DNA of 64,000 bases from JAXLXE01 sp046328115 (GCA_046328115.1 JAXLXE010000003.1:124001-188000), one strand, 5' to 3'. Counted from the first letter of the stretch, positions 1 to 8,788 are shown. The notes: generated by a model not told the origin, from the letters alone. Made by a program: numbers and translations.

Positions 1-918
1 GGGTCGAACCGGCGCGGCGGCATAGGGGGTCAATTCCTAGGCGGTAACGGCGATTCGTTCGGCGTCGGCGGGTCCGGTGTCGAGGCAAGCGGTGGCAGGT
101 CGTCCTCTGGCCCTCCGGGCGACGGGGTCACGGGTTCTGGCGGCCAAAATTCATCGGGACCTGGGGGAGGCGGCGGCCCGGGCGTGCGAGGGATTGGCGG
201 GCAGAACAATCCTCTGTTCCCCAATCCCCTACTGCGGACCGGCGTGGGCGTGTTAGGCCAGTCGGATACCGCGGAGGGGACGCGCGGCGAGTCTGCCTCT
301 GGCCCGGGCACCCTGGGCGTCTCATCCAACGGGATCGGGGTGTACGCCGTCTCGCACCATGGCTGGGGACTCTATTCCCAGTCGCCAGGATACGCGGGGG
401 TCTTCCAAGGGGCCGTCTACATCGCCGGTGGCCTCCAGCTCCTCGGAGGCTTCCTCACGGCCGTCAAACACCCAGATGGCTCCACCCGCGCCGCCCACGG
501 CGTGACCAGCGCGGAACCCCTCATGGAGGATGTCGGCCGCGCCCGCCTCACCAACGGCACAGCCCACGTTGGCCTGGATCCTGCCTTCGCCGCCCTCATC
601 CAGAGTGTCGACTACACCGTCTTCCTATCCCCGGAGGGTGACTCGAACGGTCTGTTCGTCACCAACAAGACCACGTCCGACTTCGACGTGCGCGAACAAA
701 AGGGCGGCGCCAGCAACCTGGACTTCGGCTACCGCGTCGTCGCCAGACGCCGAGACGCCGAACACACCCGCCTCGCGAAGCTCGACCACCTCGACCCACT
801 CCCCGACGTCAAGCACACCGAGATGCCGGCGTCACCGCCAGAACCTCAAAAGCGCGACGTGAGCGAGCATCCCAGCACGCCATCCTCGCCGTCCGCCGCA
901 CCAGCTCCGCGCCGCTAG
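1..918 (+). CDS. Exported glycine-rich tandem-family protein, copy 1 (5' end outside window)
   Basis: The frame is open from base 1 with no stop, so the start lies left of the window; the GTG at 184 is only an internal codon. The visible part begins with a Gly/Ser-rich stretch. A conserved core follows (GVLGQS, GTLGVSSNG, WGLYSQSPGYAGVFQG, VYIAGG), then a beta-rich C-terminal domain with VKHPDGS, GRARL and RVVARRRD motifs. The protein ends in a Pro/Ala/Ser tail closing with Arg-Arg. Five relatives follow directly on the same strand. The YAGVFQG..VYIAGG segment resembles the fibre-like repeats of many bacterial surface proteins, but I recognise no function. Being part of a family is certain; the role is unknown. 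Confidence 0.8.
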   Translation, partial: GSNRRGGIGGQFLGGNGDSFGVGGSGVEASGGRSSSGPPGDGVTGSGGQNSSGPGGGGGPGVRGIGGQNNPLFPNPLLRTGVGVLGQSDTAEGTRGESASGPGTLGVSSNGIGVYAVSHHGWGLYSQSPGYAGVFQGAVYIAGGLQLLGGFLTAVKHPDGSTRAAHGVTSAEPLMEDVGRARLTNGTAHVGLDPAFAALIQSVDYTVFLSPEGDSNGLFVTNKTTSDFDVREQKGGASNLDFGYRVVARRRDAEHTRLAKLDHLDPLPDVKHTEMPASPPEPQKRDVSEHPSTPSSPSAAPAPRR

Positions 919-941
919 CCGGCGCGCCAGTTGATGGGTCA

Positions 942-959
942 GCCGGCCTTCCGGCCGGC
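942..959 (+). terminator. Hairpin after copy 1
   Basis: A perfect 7-bp stem, GCCGGCC/GGCCGGC, with a TTCC loop lies 24 bases after the copy 1 stop. There is no T-tract, so termination is only possible, not shown. Confidence 0.35.
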
Positions 960-1050
960 CTCCCCGCCCCACCCGGAGCACAGCACGCTGCATTCTGCGC
1001 GGTTGTGCTCCACTCGCGGCAACTCCCGTTGACCATGCGCCAGGAAGCCG

Positions 1051-1581
1051 ATGCCGACACGACCTCGGATGAAGACGAGCGCGCGGCGCAGGCTGCTGCC
1101 CGGCGCCCGGCTGGGCGCCATAGCCGAGACGACACCGGAGGCGCGCGTGGCACGGCAGGAGCACCACGCGCGAGACCCCGCGGACTTGGGTCACCGCCGA
1201 AGGGGCGCAGGAGCACATGACGACGGGACAAGCGATGTGGACAAATCACCGCGAGCGGTGGACGCAGGCGCCCGGCTACGCCGCTGTCTTCCACGGCGTG
1301 GTGTATATCGCCGGACGCCTCCAACTCGTCGGCGGCTTCCGCACCACCGTCAAGCACCCAAACGGCTCCACCCGCGCCGCCCACCGCGCCACCACTACCG
1401 AGCCCATCATCGTAGACCTCGGCCGCGCCCGCCTCACGAGCGGCGTAGCGCACGTGGACCTGGACCCCCCGTCAACCGCACCGATGTGCCCAGGTCCACC
1501 CTCTAGCCACCCAGATGCACGGCCGACACCGGCGGTAGCACGCGCTCCACGCAGCCTGTCGCCCTGCTGCCACGCCGCTAG
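1051..1581 (+). pseudogene. Collapsed remnant of the tandem family, copy 2
   Basis: The frame at 1051-1190 encodes an N-terminus like those of the intact copies (MKTSARRRLL, then EARVA..EHHARDPADLG). A second frame, 1271-1480, encodes a stretch matching their C-terminal half (YAAVFHGVVYIAG, VKHPNGSTRAAH, GRARLTSGVAHVDLDP). The Gly-rich middle, roughly 600 bases in the intact copies, is missing, and the two parts are out of frame. At 1570-1581 the bases read Pro-Arg-Arg-stop, as at the end of the family, so most of the C-terminal domain is also lost. This is a decayed copy with two deletions. An open frame over 1217-1633 survives but is unlikely to be a working gene. Confidence 0.65.
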
Positions 1582-1665
1582 TGGCCCGCTGTTTCACGGT
1601 TCGACCGGACGGAGAGCCAGCCGACATGTGTGACCTAGCGCACAGCGCGCCGCGTTTTGCGCCAC

Positions 1666-1671
1666 TATAGT
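1666..1671 (+). promoter_or_regulatory. -10 element of copy 3
   Basis: TATAGT lies 45 bases before the copy 3 start. Similar hexamers of the form TA(C/T)NNT sit at nearly the same distance before copies 4, 5 and 6. No clear -35 is seen. Confidence 0.4.
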
Positions 1672-1715
1672 GCACCCTCGACACGTTCGGTCGCGTACTG
1701 TCCAGGAGGTCGACG

Positions 1716-3009
1716 ATGGCACGATTTGGGATAAAGACCAGCGCACGTCGCAAGCTGCTGGCGTACGGCGGGCTCGGCGCGTTGTTCGGGCTGGCGCGGG
1801 AGACGCGCGTCGCGGAGGCCGCGCATCAGGCCGAAGATCTCGGACTCGGACTCGTCAATCCTACCGGCGGAGGCAACGTCACTTCGGGGACGGTGTTGAA
1901 CGCCGATACCGGATTCACCGCGTTTAGCGTCATCCAGGCAACAGGCTCCGGCGGCGGCGCGGTAGGCGGGTTCGCCGGCGCAGAATCCTTCTTCTCCACC
2001 GCGGCACGGGGAATCTTCGGCAAGGGTGGAGACCACACCGGAACGGGAGCCGGCGGGACGGGGACTGAAGGTAATGGCGGGAGCCTGAGCGGAGCCTTTG
2101 GTGCGTTCCGCACCGGTGGGTCCGGGCTCGTCGGCACTGGCGGCGCCGGCGGCACGAGCGGGGCTGGAGGGCGGGGCGTCGGGGCCTTCGGCGGAGGTTC
2201 CCATAGTGCGCCTGGGCCGGGTATCCTCGCGGCAGGCGGACAGAACCTGAGCGGCGCCCTCGCACCCGGTGGCCCGGGCGTCCAGGGAATTGGCGGCATC
2301 GGAGCGGTCACAAGCGCAAACACACGCACCGGCGTCGGCGTCCTTGGCCAATCAAACTCCGCAGAGGGCGTTCGCGGCGAATCCACTATCGGGCCAGGAA
2401 CGCTCGGGGTCTCATCAAACGGCGTCGGATTGTTCGCCGTCTCGCACACTAACTGGGGACTCTATTCCCAATCTCCAAACTACGCGGGAGTCTTCCAAGG
2501 CTCCGTCTACATCGCCGGGCGGCCTCAAGCTCCTGGGCGGCTTCCTCACCGCCGTCAAACACCCAGACGGAAGCAGCCGAGCTGCGCATAGCGTCACCAG
2601 CACGGACGCGGTGATCGAGGACTTCGGTCGCGCGCGCCTGGTTGGTGGCGCGGCTCACGTCGACCTCGAGCCCACCTTCGCGGCGCTGGTGGCGACGGCG
2701 GACTATGACGTGTTTCTCACACCGTACGGTGAGCATGGCGGGCTGTACGTCAGCACGCGCACGGCCACGGGATTCGACGTGCGAGAACCGCGAGGCGGCT
2801 CCAGCACCCTCGACTTCGGCTACCGCGTCGTCGCGAAACGCCGAGATGGTGACCGCACGCACCTCGCAAAGCTAGACCACCTCGAGCCCCTCGCCGATGT
2901 CAAGCATACCGACATGCCAGCCCTCGCGCCCGAGCCACCGAAACGCAACGCCAGCGAGAGCCCCGCCGCCGCGACCCCAACATCGGCTGCGCCACCCTCC
3001 CGCCGCTAA
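1716..3009 (+). pseudogene. Tandem family copy 3, interrupted by a 1-base frameshift
   Basis: A strong Shine-Dalgarno (AGGAGGT) precedes the ATG at 1716. The N-terminus has an Arg-Arg-Lys-Leu-Leu Tat-like motif and a hydrophobic stretch ending ETRVAEA, then a Gly-rich region and the conserved core. At about 2516-2520 the sequence reads CCGGGCGG where copies 4 and 6 read CCGGCGG. The extra G sends frame 1 to a stop at 2591; the remaining C-terminal domain continues in the next frame to 3009 without other damage. It is either a recently broken gene, a sequencing error in a G run, or a site of programmed slippage. The intact downstream frame argues that any loss is recent. Confidence 0.75.
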
Positions 3010-3021
3010 ACGAACCGACGA

Positions 3022-3045
3022 CCGGCCCGTCTGTCATCGGGCTGG
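3022..3045 (+). terminator. Hairpin after copy 3
   Basis: An 8-bp stem (CCGGCCCG with CGGGCTGG, one G-T pair) and an 8-base loop lie 12 bases after the stop. There is no T-tract. Confidence 0.3.
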
Positions 3046-3101
3046 CCGGAAACCGGTCCTCTCAACGTGATAGGGTGCGCGGCGCGTTCATGCGGGCCAG
3101 C

Positions 3102-3107
3102 TATGAT
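3102..3107 (+). promoter_or_regulatory. -10 element of copy 4
   Basis: TATGAT (in GCTATGATGCG) lies 41 bases before the copy 4 ATG. It is followed by a GAGGAGA ribosome site just before the start. Confidence 0.45.
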
Positions 3108-3148
3108 GCGCCATCGAATCGTCTAATAGCGTATTCGCGAGGAGACAG

Positions 3149-4444
3149 ATGATGGCGCGATTTCGTATGAAGGCCGGTGCCAGGCGCAAGCTACTGGCAT
3201 TTGGCGGACTCGGGGCAGTTCTCGGTTTGGCGCGAGAGGCGCGGGTGGCCGAGGCGACGCACCAGGCGGAGGATCTGGGGCTGGGGATCATCAATCCAAG
3301 CGGCGGGGGCAGCGTCGCAGGGCAGACCCAGTTGAAGGCCGATACCGTATTCACCGCGTTTAGCGTCGTCCAGACACCGAATTCCGGCGGTGACGCGGTG
3401 GCCGGAGTCGCCGGCGCGGAGGCAGTTCTCTTCCTTGCGCCACGGGGCGTCTTCGGCGTAGGCGGGGGCAACTCCGGGTATGGAGTCGGGGGGACTGGGA
3501 CCCAAGGAAATGGCGGTAGCCTGAGCGGCGCGTTTAGCTCCATCCGCGCCGCTGGGGCGGGACTCGTGGGCAATGGTGGGGCGGGCGGCACGAGCGGGGC
3601 CGGAGGGCGAGGCGTCGGGGCCTTCGGCGGAGGTTCCCATAGTGCGCCTGGGCCGGGTATCCTCGCGGCAGGCGGACAGAACCTGAGCGGCGACCTGGCA
3701 CCCGGCGGCCCGGGTGTGCAAGGAATCGGCGGCATCGGAGCGAACACAAGCGCAAACACCCGCACGGGCATCGGCGTCCTGGGCCAATCCACCTCCGCTG
3801 AGGGCGTCCGCGGCGAGTCCACTATCGGGCCAGGAACGCTCGGGGTCTCATCAAACGGCGTCGGATTGTTCGCCGTCTCGCACACTAACTGGGGACTCTA
3901 TTCCCAATCTCCAAACTACGCGGGAGTCTTCCAAGGCTCCGTCTACATCGCCGGCGGCCTCAAACTCCTGGGCGGCTTCCTCACCGCCGTCAAGCATCCA
4001 GATGGCTCCACCCGCGCCGCCCACGGCGCCGCCACGACCGAGCCGATCATTGAGGACTTCGGCCGCGCACGCCTCGCCAACGGCGCCGCGCACGTGGACC
4101 TGGAGCCGTCATTCGCCGCGCTGGCAGGATCGAGCGACTACGACCTATTCCTCACGCCATACGGCGACTGCAAGGGCCTCTACGTTGCCAGCCGCACCGC
4201 CACCAGCTTCGACGTGCAGGAGCTTCAAGGCGGCGCCAGCACCCTGGACTTCGCCTACCGTGTCGTCGCCAAACGCCGCGACGGGGACCGCACCCGCCTG
4301 GCGAAGCTCGATCACCTCGATCCGCTCCCGACCGTCAAGCACACGGACGTGCCAGCCCTAGTGCCCGAGCCGCCAAGACGCAACGCCAGCGATAGCCCCG
4401 GCGCCCCAGCCCAGCCGGCTGCCGCTCCACCCCCGCGTCGCTAG
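3149..4444 (+). CDS. Exported glycine-rich tandem-family protein, copy 4 (intact)
   Basis: 431 residues. A second ATG follows at 3152; GAGGAG at about 3139 serves either. Residues 10-35 carry a Tat-like Arg-Arg plus a hydrophobic segment (ARRKLLAFGG then LGAVLGLA), and EARVAEA is a plausible cleavage region, so I infer export. Residues 45-210 are Gly-rich and low complexity. The conserved core is near 205-280 (GVLGQSTSAEGVRGES, NYAGVFQGSVYIAGG). A beta-rich domain with PYGDCKGLYV and YRVVAKRRDGDRTRLAKLD follows, and the tail ends PPPRR. The middle is nearly identical in bases to copy 3 and the C-terminal third to copy 6. Function unknown; a cell-surface or fibre-like protein is my guess. Confidence 0.8.
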   Translation: MMARFRMKAGARRKLLAFGGLGAVLGLAREARVAEATHQAEDLGLGIINPSGGGSVAGQTQLKADTVFTAFSVVQTPNSGGDAVAGVAGAEAVLFLAPRGVFGVGGGNSGYGVGGTGTQGNGGSLSGAFSSIRAAGAGLVGNGGAGGTSGAGGRGVGAFGGGSHSAPGPGILAAGGQNLSGDLAPGGPGVQGIGGIGANTSANTRTGIGVLGQSTSAEGVRGESTIGPGTLGVSSNGVGLFAVSHTNWGLYSQSPNYAGVFQGSVYIAGGLKLLGGFLTAVKHPDGSTRAAHGAATTEPIIEDFGRARLANGAAHVDLEPSFAALAGSSDYDLFLTPYGDCKGLYVASRTATSFDVQELQGGASTLDFAYRVVAKRRDGDRTRLAKLDHLDPLPTVKHTDVPALVPEPPRRNASDSPGAPAQPAAAPPPRR

Positions 4445-4523
4445 CCGCGCCCCCACGTCACCGGCGTGCGCCAGCGGATGTGCGATCGTGCGCTGACACT
4501 TTGGGATGCCAGCAGCTCTCTGC

Positions 4524-4529
4524 TACCGT
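4524..4529 (+). promoter_or_regulatory. -10 element of copy 5
   Basis: TACCGT (in TGCTACCGTG) lies 41 bases before the copy 5 ATG, at the same distance as the hexamer before copy 4. Confidence 0.35.
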
Positions 4530-4570
4530 GCCACCTGCCGCACCCGCGGTAGGCACAGCGGGAGTGGGGA

Positions 4571-5860
4571 ATGGGACGCATGTCGAGCGTGGGCGTTCGG
4601 AAGATCGCTGCGCGGCGCAAGCTGCTGGCCGTCGGCGGGCTGGGCGCGGTGCTCGGCCTGGGGCGAGAAGCGCGGGTTGTTGAAGCGGCACACCAGGCGG
4701 AGGACCTCGGGCTTGGACTCACCAACCCGACCGCGGGCGGCGTCATCACGACGACCACGCGGATCAACACGGGGACCGGAGGCGATGCGTTTAGCGTGAT
4801 CCAGGCGGACGGCTCGGCGGGCGACGCGGTGAATGGATACGGGGGATTGCAGACAGGATCGACTGCCGGGGGGCGAGGTGTGTTCGCCGAGGGTGGAAGA
4901 AACACCGGCACTGGGGACGGCGGGGCTGGGATCAACGCAACTGGCGGCAACCTGGGTGGAGCACCTGCTGCCGGACGCACGGCCGGGGCCGGGATCAGCG
5001 CCATTGGCGGGATCGCCGGTCCAATCGGGGCTGGCGGGGACGGTGTCCGCGCATTCGGCGGCTCCTCGTCGGTCGCGCCGGGGGCGGGTGTGCGAGCAGA
5101 GGGCGGGGGAAATGCCGCCAGTGCTCTGGCAATGGGAGCCGCGGGCGTGCTGGGACTTGGTGGCCTTGGGGGGAACGCCGTGACTCGCACTGGCGTGGGT
5201 GTGCTCGGTCAGTCTACCTCTGCTGAGGGCGTTCGCGGCGAGTCCGCCTTCGGCCCCGGTGCGCTCGGCGTCTCCGTCAACTACGCTGGCATGTACGCCC
5301 AGTCCACCAACCACTGGGGCCTCTACGCCCAGGCACCCGGCTTCGCCGGTGTCTTCCAGGGCTCCGTCTACATCGCCGGCGGTCTCACGCTGGTCGGTGG
5401 CTTCCTCACCGCCGTCAAGCATCCGGACCGGTCCAGCCGCGCCGCCCACGGTGTCACCAGCGCAGAGCCGCTACTTGAAGATGTCGGCCGCGCCCGTCTC
5501 ACCGCCGGCGCTGCCCACGTCGACCTCGACCCCGCCTTCGCCGCCCTGATCCAGTCTGCTGGCTATGACGTATTTCCTCTGCCGTACGGCGACTGCAAGG
5601 GACTCTACGTCACCATTCGCACCGCGTCCGGCTTCGACGTGCGCGAGCTACACAGCGGCACCAGCAGCCTCGACTTCGGCTACCGGGTCGTGGCCTCCCG
5701 ACGCGATGGCGACCGCACCCGCCTCGCAAAGCTCGACCACCTCGAGGCGCTGCCGGCGGTCACACGTACCGAGATCCCCGAGGCGACGCCCTGCTCCAAT
5801 GGGCTCACTGCGCCCGCGAATGGAACGCGCCAAGACGCCGCCCCGCCATCGCGACCGTAG
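4571..5860 (+). CDS. Exported glycine-rich tandem-family protein, copy 5 (intact)
   Basis: 429 residues from the ATG at 4571 (GGAG at 4561; a second ATG at 4580 is possible). It has the family plan: Arg-Arg-Lys-Leu-Leu with a hydrophobic stretch, AEDLGLGLTNP, a Gly-rich middle, GVLGQSTSAEGVRGES, WGLYAQAPGFAGVFQG, and the beta-rich C-terminal domain. It is the most diverged intact copy: the core reads GALGVSVNYAGMYAQ where the others read GTLGVSSNGVGLFAV. It shares no long identical DNA block with its neighbours. The tail is longer (about 30 residues after the ALPAVTRTE motif) and ends PPSRP, not RR. Function unknown. Confidence 0.8.
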   Translation: MGRMSSVGVRKIAARRKLLAVGGLGAVLGLGREARVVEAAHQAEDLGLGLTNPTAGGVITTTTRINTGTGGDAFSVIQADGSAGDAVNGYGGLQTGSTAGGRGVFAEGGRNTGTGDGGAGINATGGNLGGAPAAGRTAGAGISAIGGIAGPIGAGGDGVRAFGGSSSVAPGAGVRAEGGGNAASALAMGAAGVLGLGGLGGNAVTRTGVGVLGQSTSAEGVRGESAFGPGALGVSVNYAGMYAQSTNHWGLYAQAPGFAGVFQGSVYIAGGLTLVGGFLTAVKHPDRSSRAAHGVTSAEPLLEDVGRARLTAGAAHVDLDPAFAALIQSAGYDVFPLPYGDCKGLYVTIRTASGFDVRELHSGTSSLDFGYRVVASRRDGDRTRLAKLDHLEALPAVTRTEIPEATPCSNGLTAPANGTRQDAAPPSRP

Positions 5861-5929
5861 TCTGAACGTGTCCTCGCAGCAGTGCGCTCGGGGCGATAGG
5901 GGCGCTCTCGCGCACGGACGGCGGCACGC

Positions 5930-5935
5930 TACCAT
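5930..5935 (+). promoter_or_regulatory. -10 element of copy 6
   Basis: TACCAT (in GCTACCATGG) lies 45 bases before the copy 6 ATG. The same GCTACCAT string precedes the binding-protein gene at 8975. Confidence 0.45.
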
Positions 5936-5979
5936 GGGAGCGCGGCCGATATGGCTGATGATCGCCCAGGGAGCGCGCC

Positions 5980-7227
5980 ATGGTACGACCGATGGTACGA
6001 GGCTTGAACGACGTAGCCCGCCGGCGGCTGCTGGCTGCCGGTGGGCTCGCCGCTGTGCTGGGACTTGTGAGATCCCCCGAGCCCGGCCACGCGGCGCACC
6101 AGGTGGAGGACATCGGGATCGGCCAGATCAATCCTACCTCCGGCAACTCCCCCGTCTCAGGAACGGTACTCTCGACGAACACCGCAGGCGGCGCGTTCGT
6201 GGTGATCCAGTCGGCGAATGTGGACGGTGACGCCCTGAACGGCTACGGAAGCGACAACAACTCCACCGGTGCAGGTAGCGGGGGCGTAGTTGGGCACGGC
6301 GGGGGACTCACCGGCGGCACTGGCGGCAGTCGGTCCGGCGGGGAGGGAGTTCACGGACAAGGGGGGAACGGCCTCTCGTTTGGGACGGGTGGCACCGGCG
6401 GCACCTTCTCTGGCGGCACCTCTACCTCCGCGCCCGGCTCCGGCGTCATCGCCACCGGCGGTCAGAACAACAGTGCCGCGCCGCTGTCAGTTGGTGGAGC
6501 CGGCATCGTCGGCCGCGGCGGTCTCGGCGGAAACGGCGTGACCAGAACGGGCATCGGCGTCCTGGGCCAATCCACCTCCGCTGAGGGCGTCCGCGGCGAA
6601 TCCACTATCGGGCCAGGAACGCTCGGGGTCTCATCAAACGGCGTCGGATTGTTCGCCGTCTCGCACACTAACTGGGGTCTCTATTCCCAATCTCCAAACT
6701 ACGCGGGAGTCTTCCAAGGCTCCGTCTACATCGCCGGCGGCCTCAAGCTCCTGGGCGGCTTCCTCACCGCCGTCAAGCATCCAGATGGCTCCACCCGCGC
6801 CGCCCACAGTAGCGTCACTACCGAGCCACTCATAGAAGACGTGGGACGCGCGCGCCTCGCCAACGGCGCCGCGCACGTGGACCTGGAGCCGTCATTCGCC
6901 GCGCTGGCAGGATCGAGCGACTACGACCTATTCCTCACGCCATACGGCGACTGCAAGGGCCTCTACGTTGCCAGCCGCACCGCCACCAGCTTCGACGTGC
7001 AGGAGCTTCAAAGCGGCGTCAGCACCCTCGACTTCGGCTACCGAATCGTCGCAAAGCGCCGCGACGCTGACCGCACCCGCCTGGCAAAGCTGGACCACCT
7101 GGACCCGCTCCCCACCGTCAAGCACACCGACGTACCCGAGCTCGCGCCCGAACCTCCGAAGCGCAACGCCAGCGATAGCCACGGCGCCCCAGCCCAGCCG
7201 GCTGCCGCGCCACCCCCGCGTCGCTAG
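5980..7227 (+). CDS. Exported glycine-rich tandem-family protein, copy 6 (intact)
   Basis: 415 residues. AGGGAG at 5969 supports the ATG at 5980; a partial repeat gives a second ATG at 5992. The N-terminus (DVARRRLLAAGG, then LAAVLGLVRSPEPGHA) has a Tat-like Arg-Arg and a hydrophobic run but differs from the other copies. The Gly/Thr/Ser-rich middle is shorter and of different sequence. From about base 6545 onward the DNA is almost identical to copies 3 and 4 (one base change across the GTLGVSSNG to VYIAGG block). The stretch 6850-7010 is almost identical to copy 4 only. The protein ends PPPRR. A distinct N-terminal half joined to a shared C-terminal half suggests gene conversion. Confidence 0.8.
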   Translation: MVRPMVRGLNDVARRRLLAAGGLAAVLGLVRSPEPGHAAHQVEDIGIGQINPTSGNSPVSGTVLSTNTAGGAFVVIQSANVDGDALNGYGSDNNSTGAGSGGVVGHGGGLTGGTGGSRSGGEGVHGQGGNGLSFGTGGTGGTFSGGTSTSAPGSGVIATGGQNNSAAPLSVGGAGIVGRGGLGGNGVTRTGIGVLGQSTSAEGVRGESTIGPGTLGVSSNGVGLFAVSHTNWGLYSQSPNYAGVFQGSVYIAGGLKLLGGFLTAVKHPDGSTRAAHSSVTTEPLIEDVGRARLANGAAHVDLEPSFAALAGSSDYDLFLTPYGDCKGLYVASRTATSFDVQELQSGVSTLDFGYRIVAKRRDADRTRLAKLDHLDPLPTVKHTDVPELAPEPPKRNASDSHGAPAQPAAAPPPRR

Positions 7228-7322
7228 CCCAGTCCTGCCCTGGTGTGCGCCCGGCCGCGCAAAATCGGTAGTTCACACAGACACATTGGTGGACCCCACC
7301 CACCGAATCCACCACTCGGGGA

Positions 7323-7412
7323 GTTGTGTCGCCGGAATTCGTTGTGTCACCACGGCGAGTTGTGTCACCAGAATTAGTTGTGTCACCAGAATGAGTTGTG
7401 TCACCAGCCGGT
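7323..7412. repeat. Five-unit 18-bp tandem repeat
   Basis: GTTGTGTC recurs at exactly 7323, 7341, 7359, 7377 and 7395, a perfect 18-base period. The later units read GTTGTGTCACCAGAATKA. The array is in the 235-base gap between copy 6 and the convergent MFS gene. Both strands stay open through it because 18 is a multiple of three, but I see no gene there. It is not a CRISPR: there are no unique spacers. Confidence 0.85.
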
Positions 7413-7462
7413 GGCAGCGCACTCGCGTCACTATGGCGCAATGATGATAGAGCGGGGTGCCG

Positions 7463-8788
7463 TCAGTCCGGTCGGCCCCTGCCAATCTGCCGCGGCGGGC
7501 GCCTCACCCGCCGCGGCGATGCCAGCCACGCGAAGACCGTCGCCAGCACGCAGCTCGCCACTCCCGTGACAAACGCCGCCGCGTAGCTCCCCGTCACGTC
7601 AAAGATCGTCCCCGCGATCCACGGTCCGCTCGCGCTGCCAACGCTGGAGATCGCGGCCACCGCCCCAAAGATCGCCCCAAAGCTCCGCCCGCGGAAGATG
7701 TCCGCCACCATCGCCGGGTTCAGCGTCGCCGTGGCCGAGTAGCCAAAGCCAAACAACCACGGGAACAGGTAGATCAGCCCCGGGCTCGCAGTCGCCCCCG
7801 CGCTCACCAGCGCCGCGATTCCCGCGATCACAAACACCATCGCAATCGAGAACGTCAGCTCGCGGCCAATCCGATCGCTGATCGGCCCGTAGGCAATCTT
7901 GGCAATCACGCTCGCCAGCCCCACCAGCCCCGCCGCGAACGCCGCCGTCTCGCCGCTGATCCCGCTGTCAATCAAGAACGCGATCTCGTGGGCAAACACA
8001 AGCTGGGTGGATATCCCAGAGCAGAAAAACGTCGCGCCGATGAACCAGAACCGCCACGTCCGGATGGCGCTCCGCACCGTCCACACCCGGGCCGCCCACG
8101 CGGCGTTCACCACCAGCGCATCCGCCGCGGGCCGGCCTTCGCCGGCGGCCTCGGCGCGCGGCCGTGTCGCCGGTACCGGCGGCCGCCGCTGCAACAGCAG
8201 GTTGGACGGCAGCAAGCCAATGAGCAGCCAGGCCGCCATCAGGAGATACGTGTTCCGCCACCCCACGTGGCCCACGAGATACTGCGCCACGGGGACCATG
8301 AACAGGATGGAGAGACCGATCGCCGAGGAGACGAGGCCCGCCACCGTGCCCACCCGCTCCGGGAACCAGCGGCTCACCGCCGTCACGTTCGGGATCCAGC
8401 CCGCCAGGCACATCCCCACCCCGCCCACAATGCCCACACACAAGAAGAACTGCCAGAGCTCGCTCACGTAGGCAGCGGCCGCGGCCGCAACGGTCAGAAT
8501 CAGCGTCCCAATGCAGATCACCGCCCGCGGCCCGTACCGATCGGTCAGCCCACCGGAGATCGGCCCACCCAGTCCAGCCACCAGCGCAAAGCTGGAGAAC
8601 GCCGCCGCCGTCGGGCCCCGCGGCCAGTCAAACTCATTGATGACCGCCACGAAGTAGACCGGAAACGTGTACCAGAACACGTGGACCACAAAGTGGTTCA
8701 CGGCTGCCAGCCCCAGGGCAACGTACCGATAGCGCGAGGGTGCCGGCGCCGCGACCGCCGCCGAGACCGCTTCAGACGCCACGCTCAC
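7463..8788 (-). CDS. MFS transporter
   Basis: A 12-helix major facilitator of about 440 residues in the inner membrane. The loop motif GGLTDRYGPRAV between helices 2 and 3 and its second-half counterpart GPISDRIGREL are clear. HVFWYTFPVYFVAV and the long central loop resemble monocarboxylate/oxalate-type (OFA) carriers, so an organic-acid substrate is plausible but not shown. The frame opens at a GTG at 8809; I prefer the GTG at 8788 because GGAG precedes it by seven bases. It diverges from the binding-protein gene at 8975 across about 190 bases, and it converges on the repeat array. Confidence 0.8.
   Translation of the reverse strand: MSVASEAVSAAVAAPAPSRYRYVALGLAAVNHFVVHVFWYTFPVYFVAVINEFDWPRGPTAAAFSSFALVAGLGGPISGGLTDRYGPRAVICIGTLILTVAAAAAAYVSELWQFFLCVGIVGGVGMCLAGWIPNVTAVSRWFPERVGTVAGLVSSAIGLSILFMVPVAQYLVGHVGWRNTYLLMAAWLLIGLLPSNLLLQRRPPVPATRPRAEAAGEGRPAADALVVNAAWAARVWTVRSAIRTWRFWFIGATFFCSGISTQLVFAHEIAFLIDSGISGETAAFAAGLVGLASVIAKIAYGPISDRIGRELTFSIAMVFVIAGIAALVSAGATASPGLIYLFPWLFGFGYSATATLNPAMVADIFRGRSFGAIFGAVAAISSVGSASGPWIAGTIFDVTGSYAAAFVTGVASCVLATVFAWLASPRRVRRPPRQIGRGRPD

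Noticed and set aside
1217..1633. A working short gene
   Set aside because: Only its middle matches the family; both ends are unrelated frame, and the N-terminal part lies in another frame upstream.
1..7227. Mycobacterial PE-PGRS-like genes or phage tail fibres
   Set aside because: Glycine-rich parts look similar, but there is no PE domain, no phage genes nearby and no S74 chaperone domain. The Tat-like N-terminus argues for a cell-surface protein.
7323..7412. CRISPR array
   Set aside because: Units are contiguous and only 18 bases long, with no unique spacers and no cas genes.
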